43,663 nucleotides of DNA, from the NCBI GenBank assembly GCA_018716725.1, contig DVJP01000042.1, positions 1 to 43,663 of the forward strand, read 5' to 3'. Origin of the DNA: Candidatus Merdivicinus excrementipullorum. GTDB lineage: Bacteria; Bacillota; Clostridia; Oscillospirales; Ruminococcaceae. The translations under genes were made by a program, and so were the position numbers. How positions within the stretch are numbered: position 1 is the stretch's first letter; each line of letters begins with the position of its first letter. Positions 7,637-16,250 of this stretch are shown piece after piece. The notes below the pieces were generated by a model. That model made no database searches. It worked only from the letters and a program-made list of their open reading frames with translations, and had not been told where the DNA came from.

Positions 7637-8992
7637 ATGGACAAGCTGTTTCATCTCAAGCAGAACGGCACCAATGTAAAAACTGAAATTGTTGCCGGCT
7701 TGACTACTTTCTTTGCAATGGCTTACATTATCGTCGTCAACCCGTCGATTTTAAGCCAGACCGGTATGGAATGGGGCGCCGTTTTCCTGGCTACCATTAT
7801 CGCTTCCATTATCGGTACCTTAATCATGGGGCTGTTTGCCAACGTCCCGTATGCCCAGGCCCCCGGCATGGGTCTCAACGCCTTTTTTACCTATACGGTC
7901 TGCTTCGGGCTGGGGTTTACCTGGCAGCAGGCTATGAGCATGGTTTTCCTCTGCGGGCTGATTAACATCCTGCTGACGGTGACCAAAATCCGCAAATACA
8001 TCATTAAGGCCATCCCCCACAGCCTGCAGAACGCCATCGGCGGCGGCATCGGCATTTTCGTGGCGTATATCGGCCTTCTGAACGTGGGCATCATTAGCTT
8101 TGATTCCGGCGTTCCCGCCTTGGCCACCCTGGATCAGCCCGCTTTCTGGCTGTTCCTCATTGGCTTGGCTCTGATTATCGTGCTCCAGGTGCTCCACGTC
8201 AAAGGCGCCATCCTCATCGGCATCGTAGCCGCCACCCTGCTGGGCATTCCCATGGGCGTCACCTCTCCCCAGGATACCGTAAGCTTTACAGAAGCCTGCA
8301 AGGCCCTGCCCACCACGGTATTCGCCATCTTTAAGCCGGAAGGCCTTGTGAGCCTCTTTACAGACGCGGCGAAGCTGCCTCTGGCCCTGATTACTATTTT
8401 CTCCTTCAGCATCACCGACACCTTCGACACCATCGGCACCTTTATCGGCACCGGCCGCAAATCCGGCATCTTCAGCGCCGAGGACGAAAAAGCCATGGAA
8501 ACCAACGCTGGCTTCAAATCCAAAATGGACAAGGCCCTCTTTGCTGACGCCACCGCTACTTCCATCGGCGCCCTGTTCGGCACCTCCAACACCACCACCT
8601 ATGTGGAAAGCGCAGCCGGTATCGGCGCAGGCGGCCGCACCGGCCTGACCAGCGTTGTGGTAGCCATCTGCTTTGCTATCAGCGCCTTCCTGTCCACCTT
8701 TATCAGCGCCATCCCTTACGCCGCTACGGCTCCCGCCCTGGTCATCGTCGGCATTATGATGCTGTCCAGCTTTAAGGAAATCAACTGGACCGATTTCTCC
8801 GACGCGGTTCCCGCCTTCTTTGCCGGCCTGTTTATGGCTCTGTGCTACAGCATCTCCTACGGCATCGGCTTCGGCTTTATCACCTACTGCCTGGTCAAAG
8901 TCTGCAAGAAGCAGGCCAAAGAAATCCATCCCATTCTGTGGGTAGTCACCGGCCTGTTTATCTTAAACTTTGTCGTGTTGGCCCTGATTTAA
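7637..8992 (+). CDS. NCS2-family purine/pyrimidine permease (AzgA/PbuG-like)
   Basis: 451-residue polytopic membrane protein that imports nucleobases, probably hypoxanthine/guanine/adenine, by proton symport. AGGAGGAG at 7621-7628 sets the start at MDKLFHLKQNG; an in-frame upstream extension would cover the promoter. AzgA-like hallmarks are TEIVAGLTTFFAMAYIIVVN near the N-terminus, NVPYAQAPGMGLNAFF in the first substrate-site region, FSITDTFDTIGTFIGT, and TSNTTTYVESAAGIGAGGRT in the TM10 region. About 12-14 membrane spans, normal length. It is monocistronic, with its own promoter and a strong terminator. Confidence 0.93.
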   Translation: MDKLFHLKQNGTNVKTEIVAGLTTFFAMAYIIVVNPSILSQTGMEWGAVFLATIIASIIGTLIMGLFANVPYAQAPGMGLNAFFTYTVCFGLGFTWQQAMSMVFLCGLINILLTVTKIRKYIIKAIPHSLQNAIGGGIGIFVAYIGLLNVGIISFDSGVPALATLDQPAFWLFLIGLALIIVLQVLHVKGAILIGIVAATLLGIPMGVTSPQDTVSFTEACKALPTTVFAIFKPEGLVSLFTDAAKLPLALITIFSFSITDTFDTIGTFIGTGRKSGIFSAEDEKAMETNAGFKSKMDKALFADATATSIGALFGTSNTTTYVESAAGIGAGGRTGLTSVVVAICFAISAFLSTFISAIPYAATAPALVIVGIMMLSSFKEINWTDFSDAVPAFFAGLFMALCYSISYGIGFGFITYCLVKVCKKQAKEIHPILWVVTGLFILNFVVLALI

Positions 8993-9013
8993 CGGACCTC
9001 AAATGATTCCATA

Positions 9014-9060
9014 AAAAATCCCCTGTTTCCAAACCAAATGGCAGGAAACAGGGGATTTTT
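9014..9060. terminator. Bidirectional intrinsic terminator
   Basis: A 17-bp perfect stem (9014-9030 with 9044-9060) with A-run and T-run ends. It serves the permease gene (+) and the LacI-type gene (-). Confidence 0.92.
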
Positions 9061-9069
9061 GTGATTCAA

Positions 9070-10122
9070 TTAGAACTCCGTAGAACGCTTGTAGATGACT
9101 TGAGGCTGGATATACACCACTTCATGGAAGCTGATGGGGGATTCCAGCTGCCGCAGCAGCTGCTGGGCCAGGCGTTTGCCCAAGTCGGCGGTTTCCACCG
9201 CAACGGTGGTCAGCTCCGAAGCCGTCAGGATGGACGCCTTAATATTGTCGTACCCGGAAACCGCCAGGTCCTCCGGGACAGACAGCCCCCGTTCCCGCAG
9301 GCAGCTGATGACCGTATAAGCTGTAACGTCATTAGCGCAGACAAAACCTTCCGGAAGTTCTGTCAGGGAATCCACGAACTGCCGCACTTCGTCCTGGAAG
9401 TAAAAGTGCCCGCGTTTGCTGTCAGTCAGGCAGAAATCCGGCCGTATCGGGATCTCGTGGGCGCGGCAGGCGCTTTCAAAGCCCCGGTACCGGTCGTACA
9501 TGGTCTGGGCATAGGTAATATCCCCAATAAAGCCCAGGGCTTTCCGGCCCCGCCGGATAATAGATTCCGTAATGCTGCGGATCACACGTTCCCCTTCCAG
9601 CAGGACCACGTCCGCCGCCAGCCCTTCCTGAAATTTATCCGGCGTAATATCCAAAAAGACAACTGGGATGCCGGAATTGGAAAGGGCGGAAATGGCGGCG
9701 TTGTTGTACACGTTGATGACAATAATGCCGCAGACACTGTGGTCCAGGATGCTTTTGGGCATGGAGAAATTGGTTTCCTCCGTCCGGGTAATAAAGTGGT
9801 AAACAAAGTTGTAGCCCTTGGAGGAGACTTCGTTGGCAATCCCGTTGATGATTTTCAGCCAGAAATCGGAAAAATCCGGTTCGGTGGCGATCACGGCGAT
9901 ATTGTTGCGCACAATAGGATTGCTGTTGTCTGTCTGATGAGCCAGCCGGAGGATGTCCCGGTTGATTTTTTTATAGTCATATTCAACCAGCTTCCGTGCT
10001 ACCCGCCTTCTGGTATCTTCGGAAACGCCTTCCTTGTTGTTGATGACTTTGGAAACGGTAATCCGGGACACATTCAGCTCATCCGCGATTTGCTGCAGTG
10101 AGATTTTAGGCTTTTGTTCCAT
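9070..10122 (-). CDS. LacI-family transcriptional regulator
   Basis: 350-residue repressor. The N-terminal LacI helix-turn-helix is at residues 8-29 (SLQQIADELNVSRITVSKVI) with the hinge after it. The rest is a periplasmic-binding-protein-like sensor domain, with typical strands such as CGIIVINVYNNAAISALSNS and LAVSGYDNIKASILTASELT. AAAGGAGGAG precedes the ATG. It lies 65 bp downstream of the alpha-mannosidase gene in the same direction, so it probably controls the glycan locus and may be co-transcribed with it. A mannose-containing oligosaccharide or its breakdown product is the expected effector (inference). Confidence 0.92.
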   Translation of the reverse strand: MEQKPKISLQQIADELNVSRITVSKVINNKEGVSEDTRRRVARKLVEYDYKKINRDILRLAHQTDNSNPIVRNNIAVIATEPDFSDFWLKIINGIANEVSSKGYNFVYHFITRTEETNFSMPKSILDHSVCGIIVINVYNNAAISALSNSGIPVVFLDITPDKFQEGLAADVVLLEGERVIRSITESIIRRGRKALGFIGDITYAQTMYDRYRGFESACRAHEIPIRPDFCLTDSKRGHFYFQDEVRQFVDSLTELPEGFVCANDVTAYTVISCLRERGLSVPEDLAVSGYDNIKASILTASELTTVAVETADLGKRLAQQLLRQLESPISFHEVVYIQPQVIYKRSTEF

Positions 10123-10151
10123 GATCTCCTCCTTTCTTCCCTGGATTGGGA

Positions 10152-10172
10152 GCCCCGGGAGCTGCCCGGGGC
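10152..10172. other. GC-rich hairpin between alpha-mannosidase and LacI-type genes
   Basis: An 8-bp perfect stem (10152-10159 with 10165-10172). The T-run lies on its plus-strand side, so for the minus-strand genes it is not a normal terminator. It could protect the mannosidase mRNA 3' end or reduce regulator expression. Confidence 0.5.
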
Positions 10173-10187
10173 CGTATATTTTTTTGT

Positions 10188-13100
10188 TTATTTAGTCAGA
10201 CGGAAGGTTTTGATTTCATAAGGCTTTACAGTAAAGGTAAAGCTGTGGCCGTCGGTGGGGATTTCCGCTTCGGGGTTCTCCATCAGGTCGCAGTCCTCCA
10301 CCTTGGAGAAGGCGTCTGCCAGCTTCACAGTCACTTCTGTGCGCCGGTTCTGGAACTCGTAGAGACGGATAATGGTGCTGTCGCTGTCCTCGGCCTTCTT
10401 GACGGTTTCCAGGGCCACGTTTTCCGCGGACACATCCACATAGCTGTGAGGCAGTCCCTGACCCTTAGAGGCGGCCACAGCCGCACGGACGGGGATGTTC
10501 AGGGCGTAGGCTGCCTGGGGGACATTTCCTTCCCGCCAGCCGCCCATGTGAGGCAGCAGGGCGTAAGTGAAGGTGTGCTCCTCCTGGTCGGTGACCGGGT
10601 TGGGGACAATGCCGGATTTCAAGAGGGTTAGGGTCATATGGCCTTCCCGGATGGAGTGGCCGTATTTGCAGTCGTTGAGGATAGCTACGCCGTAGCCGCC
10701 TTCGGACAGGTCGGCCCACTTGTGGGCGCAGACCTCGAACTTGGCCACATCCCACATGGTGTTTGCGTGGGTGGGGCGGCTCAGGTTGCCGAACTGGATG
10801 TCGTAGGTGGCTTCGTTGGCGTTGACGTCCACGTCAAACTCCGCTTTTAACAGGACCTGATGCTGCTTCCAGTCCACCCAGGTGTCGAACTCGATGTTCC
10901 GGCTGTCCGCATAGAAGTGGATATTCTGGACAATAGCGGAGTGGAGGAATTTCCGCTCGATCCGCAAAGTGGCGCGGACGGGGCCTTTCTCGATCCATTC
11001 CATGGACTGGACGTCGTCCACCAGCCAGGATTTCTCCGGGTAGTAGATTTCAATGTCCCAGTTGTCGTAGTTGATGGGCTTGTCCTCATAAGCCTTCAGG
11101 ACATTGCCCAGCTTGCCGGGTTTCAGGACCTGACGGTTGGCCTCTTTGTCAAAAATGGAGGTGAAGAAGCCTTTTTCGTTCCAGGTGATGTCGTAGAAGG
11201 GAGTCTGGATGCCGTTTTCCGTAAAGACAAAGGGAGAAGTTTCCCCTTTGGCCTTGGCGGGGGTGAAGGCCTTCCAGCCTTTGGCGGGAACATTGGCCAC
11301 CCGGCAAACGGCGCCATCGGCGGTTTTCTGGACAGGATACACATTGCCGCATTCGTCCTGTAAGGATTCCGCCTCAAAGGGCACGGAGATCACAGCGTCC
11401 CGGGTGAAGGGGGCGGCGTTAAAGACCACCAGGCTGCCTTCCGGCGCGCCGGAATGGTCGGCCAGCAGCTGGACGCGGTTTTCAATGAGGTTTCCGGCCC
11501 GTTTCAGCAGGTCCTCATATTCCACCTTGGTGACCTCGTACACGTCGTGGATGGAGGAACCGGGCAGGATGTCGTGGAACTGGTTCAAGAGGATGGTTTC
11601 CCAGCTCTTGTAGATCTCCTCAGCGGGGTATTCCACCCCCAGGTCCCTGGCCCAGTTGGCGAAGAATTCCGCTTCCTGCCACATGAGCTCGGATTTCCGG
11701 TTGCCTTTTTTGTTCCGGGCCATAGAGGTGTAGGTGCCCCGGTGGTATTCCAGGTACAATTCGCCGACCCAGCGGGGGAGTTTTTCGTTTTTGCCGCAGG
11801 TTTCAAACAGCTCGTCGAAATATTTCCGGGAAGTTTCCCAGCGGACCTTGGGCGCGCCGGTAATGCCCTTGGAAAGGCGCTCCGCATTTTCCGCCATGGG
11901 CCGGGTGGTTCCGCCGCCGCCGTCGCCGTAGCCGCAGGACAGGAGGACGTCGTTTGCGAATTCTTTCTGCTGGTAGCGCTCCCAGGCCCGGATGACAGAG
12001 GTGGCGTTCAGGTAGCCGTTATAGGTGGTGTAGTGGCTGTCCTTGGCCTGGTGGGCGTCCTGGGTGGTAATCAGGTGAGTGAACACCTCGCTGCCGTCAA
12101 TGCCCTTCCACCAGAAGGTATCCATGGGCAGCTTGTTAAACTGGTTCCAGGCGATTTTTGTGGTCATGAAGTAGTCGATGCCGGATTTTTTCATAATCTG
12201 GGGCAGAGCCGCAGAATAGCCGAACACGTCCGGCAGCCAGAGGATCTTGTTGTCCTTGCCGAATTCTTCTTTGAAGAACCGTTTGCCGTGGAGGAACTGG
12301 CGCACCATGCTTTCGCCGGAAATCAGGTTGCAGTCGGCTTCCAGCCACATGCCGCCTTCCACTTCCCAGCGGCCTTCGGCTACCCGCTCTTTGATGCGCT
12401 CAAACAAGTCGGGATAACGCTCTTTAACGAAGGCGTAAAGCTGGGGCTGGCTGGACATGAATTTGTAATTGGGGTACTCGTCCATGAGCTTCAGGACGGT
12501 AGAGAAGGAACGGGCCGCTTTTTCCCGGGTCTGGGAAACGGTCCACCACCAGGCCACGTCAATGTGGGTGTGGCCGATGCAGGTGGCAATCACCTCGTCG
12601 TGGCCAGCCAGTTCCGTGTAGATTTTCTGCTCCACATATTCGTTGGCGGCGTCAATGGAAGCGTAAAATTCCGGGCTGTAAGGCTCCCGCAGGTCGATGA
12701 GGTTGATGGTTTCGTTCAGGGCTTTTTCCAGGGCAATGCGGCTCATGTTGTCCTTTTCCAGCCAGCCGACGATCTCGTTGGGAATGGTCAGGTTGTAATA
12801 AAGCCGGTCGATTTCCGGGTTCCGCTCCATGAAGGCGGCTTTCAGCTCCAGATTGAAGTCCTCGCCCACATGCTCGTGGGTGTCCCGGCCGGTATAAGCC
12901 TGCAAATCCAGGCGGTAGGTTTCGCCTGCCTTGGCGCAGCGGGTCACCAGGACTTCCCGGTGGTTGATGTCAACGCCCTGGATGGGCTTTTCGTTCAAAA
13001 ACAGCAGGAACTGGGGGTTTACAGCGTCCCAGTACACCCGGTCGGTGCAGAAGTAAAGCCACAGGGGTTTGCCGTCAAAGCTTTCCGGCACGGTAAGCTC

Positions 13101-13310
13101 CGTCCGGAACCAATAATGCTCGTCCGGGCCGGCCCAGGTGTCGGTTTCGCAGTGGAAGGGGGCATAGGGGACGTCCGCGCCGTCCGCTTCGGCGGGATTC
13201 ACATAAAACCCCTTTTTATATTCAAACGTGTTGATGGGGCAGTTCTGGACGGTAATCAAGCCGGCCAGCTCATTGGTAATCACATCAACACGCTCTTTTG
13301 CAAAAATCAT
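10188..13310 (-). CDS. Alpha-mannosidase, glycoside hydrolase family 38
   Basis: 1040-residue cytoplasmic alpha-mannosidase (no signal peptide) that removes alpha-linked mannose from imported oligosaccharides. The GH38 N-domain shows the zinc-binding HTHIDVAWWW (His249, Asp251) and the nucleophile motif WLPDVFGYSAALPQ (Asp361). The middle and C-terminal beta domains cover residues from about 560 to the end, the usual length. Start 13310 (MIFAKERVDV) is preferred because AGAGG lies 7 bases upstream; ATG 13331 would add seven residues with a weaker site. The gene lies after the GH130 terminator and before the LacI-type gene. With GH130 it suggests stepwise breakdown of N-glycan-type mannose chains. 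Confidence 0.95.
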   Translation of the reverse strand: MIFAKERVDVITNELAGLITVQNCPINTFEYKKGFYVNPAEADGADVPYAPFHCETDTWAGPDEHYWFRTELTVPESFDGKPLWLYFCTDRVYWDAVNPQFLLFLNEKPIQGVDINHREVLVTRCAKAGETYRLDLQAYTGRDTHEHVGEDFNLELKAAFMERNPEIDRLYYNLTIPNEIVGWLEKDNMSRIALEKALNETINLIDLREPYSPEFYASIDAANEYVEQKIYTELAGHDEVIATCIGHTHIDVAWWWTVSQTREKAARSFSTVLKLMDEYPNYKFMSSQPQLYAFVKERYPDLFERIKERVAEGRWEVEGGMWLEADCNLISGESMVRQFLHGKRFFKEEFGKDNKILWLPDVFGYSAALPQIMKKSGIDYFMTTKIAWNQFNKLPMDTFWWKGIDGSEVFTHLITTQDAHQAKDSHYTTYNGYLNATSVIRAWERYQQKEFANDVLLSCGYGDGGGGTTRPMAENAERLSKGITGAPKVRWETSRKYFDELFETCGKNEKLPRWVGELYLEYHRGTYTSMARNKKGNRKSELMWQEAEFFANWARDLGVEYPAEEIYKSWETILLNQFHDILPGSSIHDVYEVTKVEYEDLLKRAGNLIENRVQLLADHSGAPEGSLVVFNAAPFTRDAVISVPFEAESLQDECGNVYPVQKTADGAVCRVANVPAKGWKAFTPAKAKGETSPFVFTENGIQTPFYDITWNEKGFFTSIFDKEANRQVLKPGKLGNVLKAYEDKPINYDNWDIEIYYPEKSWLVDDVQSMEWIEKGPVRATLRIERKFLHSAIVQNIHFYADSRNIEFDTWVDWKQHQVLLKAEFDVDVNANEATYDIQFGNLSRPTHANTMWDVAKFEVCAHKWADLSEGGYGVAILNDCKYGHSIREGHMTLTLLKSGIVPNPVTDQEEHTFTYALLPHMGGWREGNVPQAAYALNIPVRAAVAASKGQGLPHSYVDVSAENVALETVKKAEDSDSTIIRLYEFQNRRTEVTVKLADAFSKVEDCDLMENPEAEIPTDGHSFTFTVKPYEIKTFRLTK

Positions 13311-13371
13311 AGATACGCCTCTTTTCTTCATAAATTTCGCCCTTGCTATAAAAATGCCGTTTGGGGCAAAA

Positions 13372-13389
13372 TCGAAAATTTTTCGAAAA
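13372..13389. promoter_or_regulatory. Overlapping TCGAAAA palindromes upstream of alpha-mannosidase
   Basis: Two overlapping near-palindromes centred on CG (13372-13386 imperfect, 13380-13389 TTTTCGAAAA perfect). CG-centred symmetry is usual for LacI-family operators. No strong -10/-35 pair was found around them. Confidence 0.35.
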
Positions 13390-13418
13390 TCTTTTTCGGA
13401 ATATTAGGTAAAACAACC

Positions 13419-13459
13419 AAAACCACCGGGCCGCACAACCAGCGCGGTCCGATGGTTTT
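13419..13459 (-). terminator. Intrinsic terminator after the GH130 gene
   Basis: A 16-bp stem with two G-U pairs (13419-13434 with 13444-13459), followed on the minus strand by a U-rich run. It separates GH130 from alpha-mannosidase transcription. Confidence 0.8.
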
Positions 13460-13471
13460 GAAACATCCTTA

Positions 13472-14467
13472 TTACAGGCTGTTTTTCTTCAGCCAATCCA
13501 GGACCTCGTCCACTTTTGTGAATGCCAAACCTGTCACGGTATCCGCACAGCCGTAGTAAATTGCAATCCGGCCGGTTGCCGCGTCGGTCAGCGCTGCGCA
13601 GGGGAAGGTCACGTTGGGGACATCGCCTACGCACTCGTAATCCATCTGGGGGGAAATGAGGTACGGGCGGGAACGGTAAAGCACCTTGGTGGGATCGTCA
13701 AGATCCAGCAAAGCCGCGCCAAAGCTGTAAACGTAGCCGTTGCAGCTGGTCAGAACGCCGTGGTAGAACAGCAGCCAGCCCTCATCGGTCTCAATGGGAG
13801 CCGGGCCGGGGCCGATTTTGGTGCACTGCCAGGCGGATTCCTCAAAGGGGGAAGTGCCCATGACATAGCGGTGGCGTCCCCAGTAAACCAGGTCGGGGCT
13901 TTCGCTCAGGTAAATATCGCCGAAAGCGGTGTGGCCGGTGTCGCTGGGACGGGAAAGCATCACATACTTGCCGTTGATCTTCCGCGGGAACAGAACGCCG
14001 TTGCGGTTATAAGGCAGGAAGGCGTTTTCCAGCTGGTAGAACTTCTTAAAGTCATAGGTATAACCCAGGCCGATCGTCGGGCCATGATAGCCGTTGCACC
14101 AGCAGATGAAATACCGGTCGTCAAATTTCAGCACACGAGCGTCGTAGCGGTACTGGACCTTCAGGATTTCATCCGGGATTCCGTCGCCCTCAAATACCAA
14201 AGGCTCGTCCTCGATTTCCCAGTGGATGCCGTCTTTGCTGAAACCGGCAAAGAGGTTCATCCGGCGGGCGCGGTCATCGCAGCGGAAAACGCCGGCGTAA
14301 CCATCGCCAAAGGGGACTGCGGCGGAATTGAAAATGCTGTTGGAGTTTTTCTGCTCATCCCGGCGGATAATGGGATTTGCGGAATAACGCCACATCACAT
14401 CTTTACAGCCTGCGGGTTTTTCTTCCCAGGGAATATTGGGGAGGGCTTCACCAATAATTTTTGCCAT
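13472..14467 (-). CDS. Glycoside hydrolase family 130 beta-mannoside phosphorylase
   Basis: 331-residue five-bladed beta-propeller enzyme of GH130, which cleaves beta-1,4-mannosides with phosphate to give mannose 1-phosphate. The N-terminal [13 protein letters not shown], the catalytic-region motif [15 protein letters not shown], and the later [19 protein letters not shown] and [22 protein letters not shown] are typical of the subfamily-2 type acting on beta-1,4-mannooligosaccharides or Man-GlcNAc. No signal peptide, so it works on imported substrate. GAGG is 7 bases before the ATG. It has its own promoter and terminator. Beside GH38, Man-beta-1,4-GlcNAc from N-glycans is a likely substrate (inference). 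Confidence 0.9.
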   Translation of the reverse strand: MAKIIGEALPNIPWEEKPAGCKDVMWRYSANPIIRRDEQKNSNSIFNSAAVPFGDGYAGVFRCDDRARRMNLFAGFSKDGIHWEIEDEPLVFEGDGIPDEILKVQYRYDARVLKFDDRYFICWCNGYHGPTIGLGYTYDFKKFYQLENAFLPYNRNGVLFPRKINGKYVMLSRPSDTGHTAFGDIYLSESPDLVYWGRHRYVMGTSPFEESAWQCTKIGPGPAPIETDEGWLLFYHGVLTSCNGYVYSFGAALLDLDDPTKVLYRSRPYLISPQMDYECVGDVPNVTFPCAALTDAATGRIAIYYGCADTVTGLAFTKVDEVLDWLKKNSL

Positions 14468-14502
14468 ATTACTACCTCATTTCATGCAGAATATTCCCAT
14501 CT

Positions 14503-14531
14503 ATTATACACGTTTTTCCTGTGTTTGTACA
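14503..14531 (-). promoter_or_regulatory. Sigma-A promoter of the GH130 gene
   Basis: -35 TGTACA (14531-14526), a 17-bp spacer and consensus -10 TATAAT (14508-14503), read on the minus strand. Confidence 0.7.
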
Positions 14532-14562
14532 GGAGAGAAAATGAAAAATTTCCATGAAGAAC

Positions 14563-14585
14563 AAGGGCCGTTTGGGAACGGCCCC
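14563..14585 (-). terminator. Hairpin after the first solute-binding gene
   Basis: An 8-bp GC-rich stem (14565-14572 with 14577-14584) just beyond the stop at 14600. The minus-strand tail is only moderately U-rich, so termination may be partial. Confidence 0.6.
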
Positions 14586-14599
14586 GTCCTTTCGAATGC

Positions 14600-16147
14600 T
14601 TATTCAGCAGTCTTAGAAGCCATGAATTCTTCCAGCTGACGCTGCATTTCGTCCTGAACGGTCTGCAGGCCGGCCGCATCCATCGCCGCATAGTACTCGG
14701 GAACAGCAGTTTCCGGGTCGCGGGCGCCGGTGATGATTTCAGGCGCATACTGAGCGTACAGAGCCTGGCAAGCCGCCAGTTCCGTTGCCACAGGAGCGGA
14801 ATCGAACATGAAGCCCAGGTAAGGAGATTCAGCAGAACCCTCTACCCAATCCTGCACCTGAGTCCACTGGTCGGCAGTGTTGGGGGTAATGGGGGACATG
14901 GTGAAGAAGGTGGCCTGAGAATAGGTGGCGGGGCCGTAGTCAGACTGTTTCACTTCATCGCGGGTGATGGTGCCGTCGCCGTTGTCGGTCCAGTGGGTAC
15001 CTTCCACGCCGTAAGCCAGCATGTTCCGCATGGTGGAATCCAAGTTGCAGAGTTCCAGATATTTCAGGGATTCTACAATGTGCTCGGAAGAAGAGGAAAT
15101 GGCGTTCAAAGAACCCTGTACGGTCCAGGTGGTGTACATGGGGCCTTCGCCTACGTTCATGACAACCTCACGGCCGGCAGACAGAGAGTAACCAGCTTCC
15201 GCGCCGGGATAAGCCTGAGCGAAGAACACGGTTTTCGCAGTAGGCGCAGCGGTGGCGGTGGAGGCGTCAGGATTGATGATGCCGTCGTTGTACCACTTGT
15301 GGAGCAGCTTCAGGTTTTCCATAACGTCGGGCTGTTCCAGGATACGGATGATCTGGCCGTCGGCCTTTTCAATGTTGGCGCCCAGGAAGACGTTGTCAAC
15401 GTTCAGGTCATAGGTATCAACAGGAGCGTATCCGTTTAAGCCAGTGTTGGTCAGGTACAGGGCATATTGGCCGATAGCGCTGTCCGCAGTGCCGTTATTA
15501 ATGGCATCCTGAACAGTGTACAGCCAGGGATCCAGGGTGGCAAAAGAATTGATTTCTTCATAAGGAATGCTCAGAGCGTCTACAGTGGGTTTATCCCAGC
15601 ACCAATAGTTAGTGCAGGAAGAATCCTTGTAGGTGGGGATGGCGTAAATGTGTCCTTTGTAGGTAACGCCTTCCCACAGGGAATCGGGAGTAAACTCTTT
15701 CAGATCCGGAACTTCGTCCAGGTAATCCTCCAAAGCGGCCAAACGTCCTGTTTCAGCGGGCTGGGTGTAAACGGTGCTGCCGTTTAAGAACATAATGTCA
15801 AAGTATTCGCCGCCCTGGATCATGGCTTTCATACGGTCGCCGTAAATACCCCAGTCCAGATAGGTGTAATCACAGGTGACATTGATTTTTTCCTTGGAGT
15901 ATTCGTTCATCGCGTCAGTGACCATCTGAAGGTCATTGGGCTGCGGGCCGATCTGGATCCAGGAAAGGTTGACGGTTTCGCCGGAAGCCGCTGCAGAGCT
16001 TTCTTCTGCGGTGCTTTCGGTAGAAGTTTCACTTCCGGTGCTGGCCGCATCGGAAGAAGTAGTGTCATCGCCGCTGCATCCGGCCAGGCTCATGGAAACA
16101 GAAGCGGCAGCCAGGATAGCTGCGAGGATTTTTGCCTTGTTTTTCAT
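14600..16147 (-). CDS. Sugar ABC transporter solute-binding lipoprotein (DUF3502 type), copy 1
   Basis: 515-residue lipid-anchored substrate-binding protein. The lipoprotein signal ends in SLAGC (Cys24); a Ser/Thr/Glu-rich linker and a family-1 type binding fold follow (NLSWIQIGPQPNDLQMVTD, DIMFLNGSTVYTQPAETGRL). The C-terminal region (LGFMFDSAPVATELAACQAL) matches DUF3502, found on LplA/LipO-like binding proteins. GGGAGG precedes the ATG at 16147. It is the second of two tandem paralogues and lies downstream of both permease genes. It presumably captures a complex oligosaccharide released from host glycans. Confidence 0.92.
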   Translation of the reverse strand: MKNKAKILAAILAAASVSMSLAGCSGDDTTSSDAASTGSETSTESTAEESSAAASGETVNLSWIQIGPQPNDLQMVTDAMNEYSKEKINVTCDYTYLDWGIYGDRMKAMIQGGEYFDIMFLNGSTVYTQPAETGRLAALEDYLDEVPDLKEFTPDSLWEGVTYKGHIYAIPTYKDSSCTNYWCWDKPTVDALSIPYEEINSFATLDPWLYTVQDAINNGTADSAIGQYALYLTNTGLNGYAPVDTYDLNVDNVFLGANIEKADGQIIRILEQPDVMENLKLLHKWYNDGIINPDASTATAAPTAKTVFFAQAYPGAEAGYSLSAGREVVMNVGEGPMYTTWTVQGSLNAISSSSEHIVESLKYLELCNLDSTMRNMLAYGVEGTHWTDNGDGTITRDEVKQSDYGPATYSQATFFTMSPITPNTADQWTQVQDWVEGSAESPYLGFMFDSAPVATELAACQALYAQYAPEIITGARDPETAVPEYYAAMDAAGLQTVQDEMQRQLEEFMASKTAE

Positions 16148-16179
16148 TAGGAAGCCTCCCAAATAATATTTGCGGCAAT

Positions 16180-16203
16180 GGCAATGGGAAAAGTCCCATT
16201 GCC
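16180..16203 (-). other. Intercistronic hairpin between the two binding-protein genes
   Basis: A 10-bp perfect stem (16180-16189 with 16194-16203) and a 4-nt loop in the 103-bp gap, with no long U-run after it. It could stabilise the upstream binding-protein mRNA or give partial termination, so that the two paralogues are made in different amounts. Confidence 0.6.
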
Positions 16204-16250
16204 ATCCCGTATTTGCGATAAAGAAAGTAGAATAAAGGAATGAAATGATC

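Noticed and set aside
7820-8929. 369-codon minus-strand frame opposite the NCS2 permease
   Set aside because: Low-complexity Gly/Ala/Asp translation, typical of a shadow of a membrane-protein gene.
11454-13556. 700-codon open frame on the plus strand opposite alpha-mannosidase
   Set aside because: It has no family resemblance and no ribosome site. It arises from the codon bias of the GH38 gene on the other strand.
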